Shown: positions 59,666 through 64,000 of the stretch, piece by piece
How the letters are laid out: every line of letters starts with the position of its first letter
Numbering within the stretch: the first letter of the stretch is position 1
Assembly (NCBI RefSeq): GCF_009707325.1
Contig: NZ_CP046103.1
Location: 4,598,744-4,662,743 of the forward strand
Direction of reading: 5' to 3'
DNA from: Pseudomonas sp. IB20
GTDB taxonomy: Bacteria; Pseudomonadota; Gammaproteobacteria; Pseudomonadales; Pseudomonadaceae
DNA: 64,000 nt
Position numbers and translations under genes: made by a program
Notes under the pieces: generated by a model
Databases searched by the model: none
Told to the model about the DNA's origin: nothing
What the model saw: only the letters and a program-made list of their open reading frames with translations

Positions 59666-59965
59666 TTACTCAGCACTGCTGCTGAAATCGAGATCTTGGC
59701 CTGGCTGAAGGGAGATAACTGCCTTCTTCCAGTCATTACGCTTGCCCAGACCGCGAGCAGTGCGCTTGCTCTTACCCAGAACATTCAGGGTAGTAACACG
59801 CTCTACTTTCACGCTGAACAGGCTTTCGACGGCCTTCTTGATTTCCAGCTTGGTTGCGTCAGTTGCAACCTTGAAAACGAACTGGCCTTTCTTGTCAGCC
59901 AGAACCGTAGCCTTTTCGGAAACGTGCGGGCCAAGCAGAACTTTAAATACGCGTTCCTGGTTCAT
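59666..59965 (-). CDS. rplW: 50S ribosomal protein L23
   Basis: A 99-residue exit-tunnel protein that docks trigger factor and SRP ([20 protein letters not shown]). Its start overlaps the rplD stop by four bases. Confidence 0.98.
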
Positions 59966-60564
59966 CCCAGCAGCTCCTCGAATTTCTTCACGGCCGACAC
60001 GGTGATCAACACCTTGTCGTATGCGATCAGACTAACTGGATCGGAACCTTGCACGTCACGTACATCAACGTGTGGCAGGTTACGAGCAGCCAGGTACAGG
60101 TTCTGATCAACAGCTTCAGACACGATCAGAACGTCGGTCAGATTCATGTTGTTCAGTTTGCCCAGCAGGTCTTTGGTTTTTGGACCATCAACAGCGAAGT
60201 CCTGAACCACGACCAGACGATCAGTACGCACGAGTTCAGCAAGGATGGAGCGCAGAGCTGCGCGATACATCTTCTTGTTGAGCTTCTGAGTGTGATCCTG
60301 TGGACGAGCCGCGAAAGTGGTACCGCCGCCACGCCAGATTGGGCTACGGATAGTACCGGCACGAGCACGGCCAGTACCTTTCTGACGCCAAGGGCGCTTA
60401 CCGCCACCACGTACGTCGGAACGGGTCTTTTGCTGCTTGCTACCTTGACGGCCGCCGGCCATGTAGGCCACGACTGCTTGGTGAACCAGCGTCTCGTTGA
60501 ATTCGCCGCCAAATGTCAGTTCGGAAACTTCGATCGCTTGAGCGTCATTTACATTTAATTGCAT
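59962..60564 (-). CDS. rplD: 50S ribosomal protein L4
   Basis: A 200-residue protein with the extended tunnel loop [21 protein letters not shown]. coli L4 also regulates the S10 operon through a long leader; the leader here is too short for that structure (about 55 bases). Confidence 0.98.
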
Positions 60565-60576
60565 GTCAGCTTCCCC

Positions 60577-61212
60577 TTAACCGCGAGCCTTGGCCGCTGG
60601 ACGTACAACCAGGTTGCCGCCAGTAGCGCCAGGAACAGCACCCTTGACCAACAACAGATTGCGTTCAGCGTCGACGCGCACTACTTCGAGGGACTGCACG
60701 GTCACGCGCTCAGCGCCCATATGACCGGACATTTTTTTGCCCTTGAATACACGACCAGGAGTCTGGCACTGGCCAATAGAGCCCGGGACGCGGTGGGAAA
60801 CGGAGTTACCGTGAGTGTTGTCTTGACCACGGAAATTCCAACGCTTGATCGTACCCTGGAAGCCTTTACCTTTGGACTGACCGGTTACATCAACCAGTTG
60901 ACCAGCGGCGAAGATTTCAGCGTTGATCAGATCGCCAGCCTGGTAGTCGCCATCTTCAAGACGGAACTCCATAACAGTGCGACCAGCTGCAACGTTTGCT
61001 TTAGCGAAGTGACCTGCTTGAGCAGCAGTCACGCGCGAAGCACGACGCTCGCCGACAGTGACTTGCACTGCACGATAGCCATCGGTTTCTTCAGTTTTGA
61101 ACTGGGTGACGCGATTCGGCTCGATCTCAATGACCGTGACCGGAATGGAGACACCTTCTTCGGTGAAAATACGGGTCATACCGCATTTACGACCGACTAC
61201 ACCAATAGTCAT
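60577..61212 (-). CDS. rplC: 50S ribosomal protein L3
   Basis: A 211-residue protein with the central extension GKGFQGTIKRWNFRGQDNTH, whose glutamine is a PrmB methylation site in E. coli. The start at 61212 opens MTIGVVGRKCGMTRIF; an earlier in-frame codon at 61245 is rejected. Confidence 0.98.
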   Translation of the reverse strand: MTIGVVGRKCGMTRIFTEEGVSIPVTVIEIEPNRVTQFKTEETDGYRAVQVTVGERRASRVTAAQAGHFAKANVAAGRTVMEFRLEDGDYQAGDLINAEIFAAGQLVDVTGQSKGKGFQGTIKRWNFRGQDNTHGNSVSHRVPGSIGQCQTPGRVFKGKKMSGHMGAERVTVQSLEVVRVDAERNLLLVKGAVPGATGGNLVVRPAAKARG

Positions 61213-61293
61213 GTTGTAAACCTCATGAGTGTACGGGGCTTTCACCCGCTATGGCCGCCCATTTCAGAGCGTTACACGACTAAGACCCAAGTC

Positions 61294-61605
61294 TTAGCCG
61301 AGGCTGATCTGTACTTCCACACCGGCCGCCAGATCAAGCTTCATAAGCGCATCAACGGTTTTATCCGTTGGCTGGACGATGTCCAGTACGCGCTTATGAG
61401 TACGGATCTCGTACTGGTCACGCGCGTCTTTGTTGACGTGCGGGGAGACCAGAACGGTGAACCGCTCTTTACGGGTAGGCAGTGGAATTGGACCACGCAC
61501 TTGAGCACCAGTACGTTTCGCGGTTTCCACGATTTCCTGGGTGGATTGGTCGATCAGGCGATGGTCAAAAGCCTTCAACCTGATACGGATTTGCTGATTT
61601 TGCAT
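61294..61605 (-). CDS. rpsJ: 30S ribosomal protein S10 (NusE)
   Basis: A 103-residue protein ([20 protein letters not shown]) that also acts as NusE in antitermination with the NusB encoded at 18426-18926. It is the first gene of the S10 operon, about 55 bases from the predicted transcription start. Confidence 0.99.
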
Positions 61606-61667
61606 TGGATTTCAGACTCCGGCTGCTATTCCCAGCGAGCGCAATACGCCCGTTAAAAGGAGGCGCA

Positions 61668-61696
61668 ATTCTATAGACGGCCCAGATAGGTGTCAA
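61668..61696 (-). promoter_or_regulatory. rpsJ: sigma70 promoter of the S10 operon
   Basis: On the minus strand a perfect -35 TTGACA (61691-61696) is separated by exactly 17 bases from TAGAAT (61668-61673), one mismatch from consensus. Transcription should begin near 61661, leaving a leader of about 55 bases before rpsJ. The tuf terminator lies directly upstream. Confidence 0.8.
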
Positions 61697-61702
61697 CCCA
61701 AT

Positions 61703-61733
61703 AAAAAAGGCCCCCGCTAAGCGGGGGCCTTCT
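61703..61733 (-). terminator. terminator after tuf
   Basis: Minus-strand 10-11 bp stem (AAGGCCCCCGC / GCGGGGGCCTT) with a TTA-type loop and a run of T. It isolates the str-type operon (fusA-tuf) from the S10 promoter only a few bases beyond. Confidence 0.93.
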
Positions 61734-61764
61734 CAAAACATCAAGGCTATCTCAGAAGAGATAA

Positions 61765-62958
61765 TTACTCGATGATTTTAGCTACAACGCCAGCACCAAC
61801 GGTACGGCCGCCTTCACGGATTGCGAAGCGCAGACCGTCTTCCATAGCGATGGTTTTGATCAGGGTGACAACCATTTTGATGTTGTCGCCTGGCATTACC
61901 ATTTCTACGCCTTCCGGCAGCTCGCAGTTACCAGTAACGTCGGTAGTACGGAAGTAGAACTGTGGACGGTAGCCTTTGAAGAACGGAGTGTGACGACCGC
62001 CTTCTTCTTTGCTCAGCACGTACACTTCAGCTTCGAACTTGGTGTGCGGCTTAACCGAACCTGGCTTAACCAGAACCTGGCCACGCTCAACGTCGTCACG
62101 CTTGGTACCACGCAGCAGAACGCCGCAGTTCTCGCCAGCACGACCTTCGTCGAGCAGTTTACGGAACATTTCAACACCGGTGCAGGTGGTGACGGTAGTG
62201 TCACGCAGACCAACGATTTCCAGTGGATCTTGAACCTTAACGATACCGCGCTCGATACGACCAGTCACAACAGTACCACGACCGGAGATCGAGAATACGT
62301 CTTCGATTGGCATCAGGAACGGCTTGTCGATAACACGAACTGGATCTGGGATGTAGCTGTCCAGAGTTTCAACCAGTTTACGAACGGACGTGGTGCCCAT
62401 TTCGTTGTCGTCTTTGCCTTCCAGAGCCATACGAGCAGAACCGATGATGATCGGAGTGTCGTCGCCTGGGAAGTCGTAAGTGCTCAGCAGATCGCGCACT
62501 TCCATCTCAACCAGTTCCAGCAGCTCAGCGTCGTCTACCAGGTCAGCCTTGTTCAGGTAAACCACGATGTACGGAACGCCTACCTGACGGGACAGCAGGA
62601 TGTGCTCACGGGTTTGTGGCATCGGACCATCAGCGGCCGAACAAACCAGGATCGCGCCGTCCATCTGGGCAGCACCGGTGATCATGTTCTTCACATAGTC
62701 AGCGTGACCTGGGCAGTCAACGTGAGCGTAGTGACGGATCAGCGAGTTGTATTCAACGTGCGCGGTGTTGATGGTGATACCACGAGCTTTTTCTTCTGGT
62801 GCGCTGTCGATTTTATCGAAATCAACGATTGCGGAACCGAATACTTCGGAGCAAACGCGAGTCAGAGCAGCAGTCAGAGTGGTTTTACCGTGGTCAACGT
62901 GACCGATAGTGCCAACGTTGACGTGCGGTAGGGAACGATCAAATTTTTCTTTAGCCAC
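61765..62958 (-). CDS. tuf: elongation factor Tu
   Basis: A 397-residue GTPase delivering aminoacyl-tRNA. G1 GHVDHGKT, DCPGHADYVKNM (G3) and NKADLVDDAE (G4) are intact, followed by the two beta-barrel domains. Many pseudomonads carry a second tuf copy elsewhere; only one is in this window. It follows fusA by 30 bases. Confidence 0.98.
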   Translation of the reverse strand: MAKEKFDRSLPHVNVGTIGHVDHGKTTLTAALTRVCSEVFGSAIVDFDKIDSAPEEKARGITINTAHVEYNSLIRHYAHVDCPGHADYVKNMITGAAQMDGAILVCSAADGPMPQTREHILLSRQVGVPYIVVYLNKADLVDDAELLELVEMEVRDLLSTYDFPGDDTPIIIGSARMALEGKDDNEMGTTSVRKLVETLDSYIPDPVRVIDKPFLMPIEDVFSISGRGTVVTGRIERGIVKVQDPLEIVGLRDTTVTTCTGVEMFRKLLDEGRAGENCGVLLRGTKRDDVERGQVLVKPGSVKPHTKFEAEVYVLSKEEGGRHTPFFKGYRPQFYFRTTDVTGNCELPEGVEMVMPGDNIKMVVTLIKTIAMEDGLRFAIREGGRTVGAGVVAKIIE

Positions 62959-62988
62959 GACAATTAACTCCTTGCCTAAAGGACTGAA

Positions 62989-64000
62989 TCAGCCTTGTTT
63001 TTTGGATACAGTTTCAGCGATGTGCGCCGGAGCTGTGTTGTATTTTTTGAATTCCATAGAGTAGCTTGCGCGACCCTGAGACATGGAGCGAACGTCGGTC
63101 GCATAACCGAACATCTCACCCAACGGAACCTCGGCGCGAATCACTTTGCCGGAAACCGTGTCTTCCATACCCAAGATCATGCCGCGACGACGGTTGAGGT
63201 CGCCCATGACATCACCCATATAGTCTTCAGGTGTAACAACTTCTACCGCCATGATTGGCTCAAGCAACTCACCACCGCCCTTCTGGGCCAGTTGCTTGGT
63301 TGCCATGGAAGCAGCCACCTTAAACGCCATCTCGTTGGAGTCGACGTCGTGGTAAGAACCGTCAAAAACGGTTGCTTTCAGGCCGATCAGCGGATAGCCG
63401 GCAACAACACCGTTCTTCATCTGCTCTTCGATACCCTTCTGGATAGCAGGGATGTATTCCTTAGGAACAACACCACCCACTACTTCGTTCACGAATTGCA
63501 GACCTTCCTGACCTTCGTCAGCAGGAGCAAAACGGATCCAGCAGTGACCGAACTGACCACGACCGCCGGACTGACGAACGAACTTGCCTTCGATTTCACA
63601 GTTCTTCGTGATGCGCTCACGATAGGAAACCTGAGGCTTACCGATGTTGGCTTCGACGTTGAACTCACGGCGCATCCGGTCAACCAGGATGTCCAGGTGC
63701 AGCTCGCCCATGCCGGAGATGATCGTTTGACCAGTCTCTTCATCAGTCTTGACGCGGAAAGATGGATCTTCCTGAGCAAGTTTGCCCAGAGCGATACCCA
63801 TTTTTTCCTGGTCATCCTTGGTCTTAGGCTCCACGGCAACCGAAATAACCGGCTCCGGGAAGTCCATACGAACCAGGATGATTGGCTTGTCAGCGTTGCA
63901 CAAAGTCTCACCAGTGGTGACGTCCTTCATGCCGATCAAGGCCGCGATGTCACCAGCGCGCACTTCCTTGATCTCTTCGCGGGCGTTCGCGTGCATTTGC
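62989..64000 (-). CDS. fusA: elongation factor G, C-terminal part
   Basis: The 3' part of the translocase gene; about 335 codons of roughly 700 are present and the frame continues beyond position 64000. Domains III to V are visible, including MDFPEPVISVAVEPK, GMGELHLDILVDRMRREF and the C-terminal RRGMILGMEDT and ASYSMEFKKY blocks. The gene is cut by the window end, not truncated biologically. Confidence 0.97.
   Translation of the reverse strand, partial: QMHANAREEIKEVRAGDIAALIGMKDVTTGETLCNADKPIILVRMDFPEPVISVAVEPKTKDDQEKMGIALGKLAQEDPSFRVKTDEETGQTIISGMGELHLDILVDRMRREFNVEANIGKPQVSYRERITKNCEIEGKFVRQSGGRGQFGHCWIRFAPADEGQEGLQFVNEVVGGVVPKEYIPAIQKGIEEQMKNGVVAGYPLIGLKATVFDGSYHDVDSNEMAFKVAASMATKQLAQKGGGELLEPIMAVEVVTPEDYMGDVMGDLNRRRGMILGMEDTVSGKVIRAEVPLGEMFGYATDVRSMSQGRASYSMEFKKYNTAPAHIAETVSKKQG

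Noticed and set aside
1..64000. CRISPR array, prophage, integron or transposase genes
   Set aside because: No regularly spaced direct repeats of 25-40 bp and no phage or transposase proteins are seen; the repeats present are tandem duplications and REP-type palindromes.

Overview
The window is a chromosomal segment from a Pseudomonas, most likely of the P. fluorescens group. The evidence is protein-level similarity throughout, the OprG/OmpW porin, numerous REP-type palindromes of the GTGGGAGC / CGCGGGCAAGC kind, and a gene order recalling two separate P. aeruginosa blocks: xseB-ispA-dxs ... rib ... oprG, and ssb-uvrA-katA-rplQ ... fusA. No tRNA, rRNA, CRISPR array, prophage or transposase gene is visible.

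Layout. 1-1352: a small DUF3077/DUF6124-like gene behind a strongly hairpin-rich leader, then a YcaC-type hydrolase. 1383-8208: an eight-gene minus-strand operon, yjfI(DUF2170)-yjfJ(PspA)-rhomboid-K+ channel-yjfK(DUF2491)-yjfL(DUF350)-yjfM(DUF1190 lipoprotein)-yjfC(ATP-grasp, GspS-like), with a sigma70-like promoter bracketed by two identical 12-bp palindromes. This is the best candidate in the window for a poorly understood envelope-stress/modification system. 8209-9568: REP sequence, a quinone-reductase-like flavoprotein and an overlapping MerR regulator. 9867-13002: xseB-ispA-dxs (isoprenoid precursors). 13159-15917: a deleted, frameshifted BtuB-like receptor pseudogene facing btuF. 15914-22908: ribA, a periplasmic binding protein, thiL-nusB-ribH-ribBA-ribE-ribD-nrdR. 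23048-25478: YbaY-like lipoprotein, a methyltransferase, thioredoxin-like CnoX/YbbN. 25561-28814: a zinc-type operon (DUF2796, ABC ATPase, permease, DUF3299) behind a Zur-like palindrome. 28859-30654: oprG behind an ANR-like box, and an RmlD-like reductase. 30809-31029: a MITE-like element with 50-bp inverted ends. 31128-36575: an MscS channel, a DUF72 gene remnant, and a ybhP-clsB-ybhN phospholipid/envelope operon. 36689-40125: hydrolase, DUF3182, isochorismatase-like hydrolase, tam. 40572-47656: ssb-yajR divergent from uvrA; a ferritin and catalase. 47906-64000: the alpha, spc and S10 ribosomal operons, tuf and the 3' half of fusA, all on the minus strand.

The accessory interest lies in the intergenic DNA: four perfect or near-perfect tandem duplications (87-, 182-, 150- and 26-bp periods), three of which copy the 3' end of a gene together with its stop codon; a REP pair flanked by duplicated pieces of a terminator; and the inverted-repeat element near 30.9 kb. 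All functional assignments come from reading the sequence and recalled family knowledge; no database search was run.
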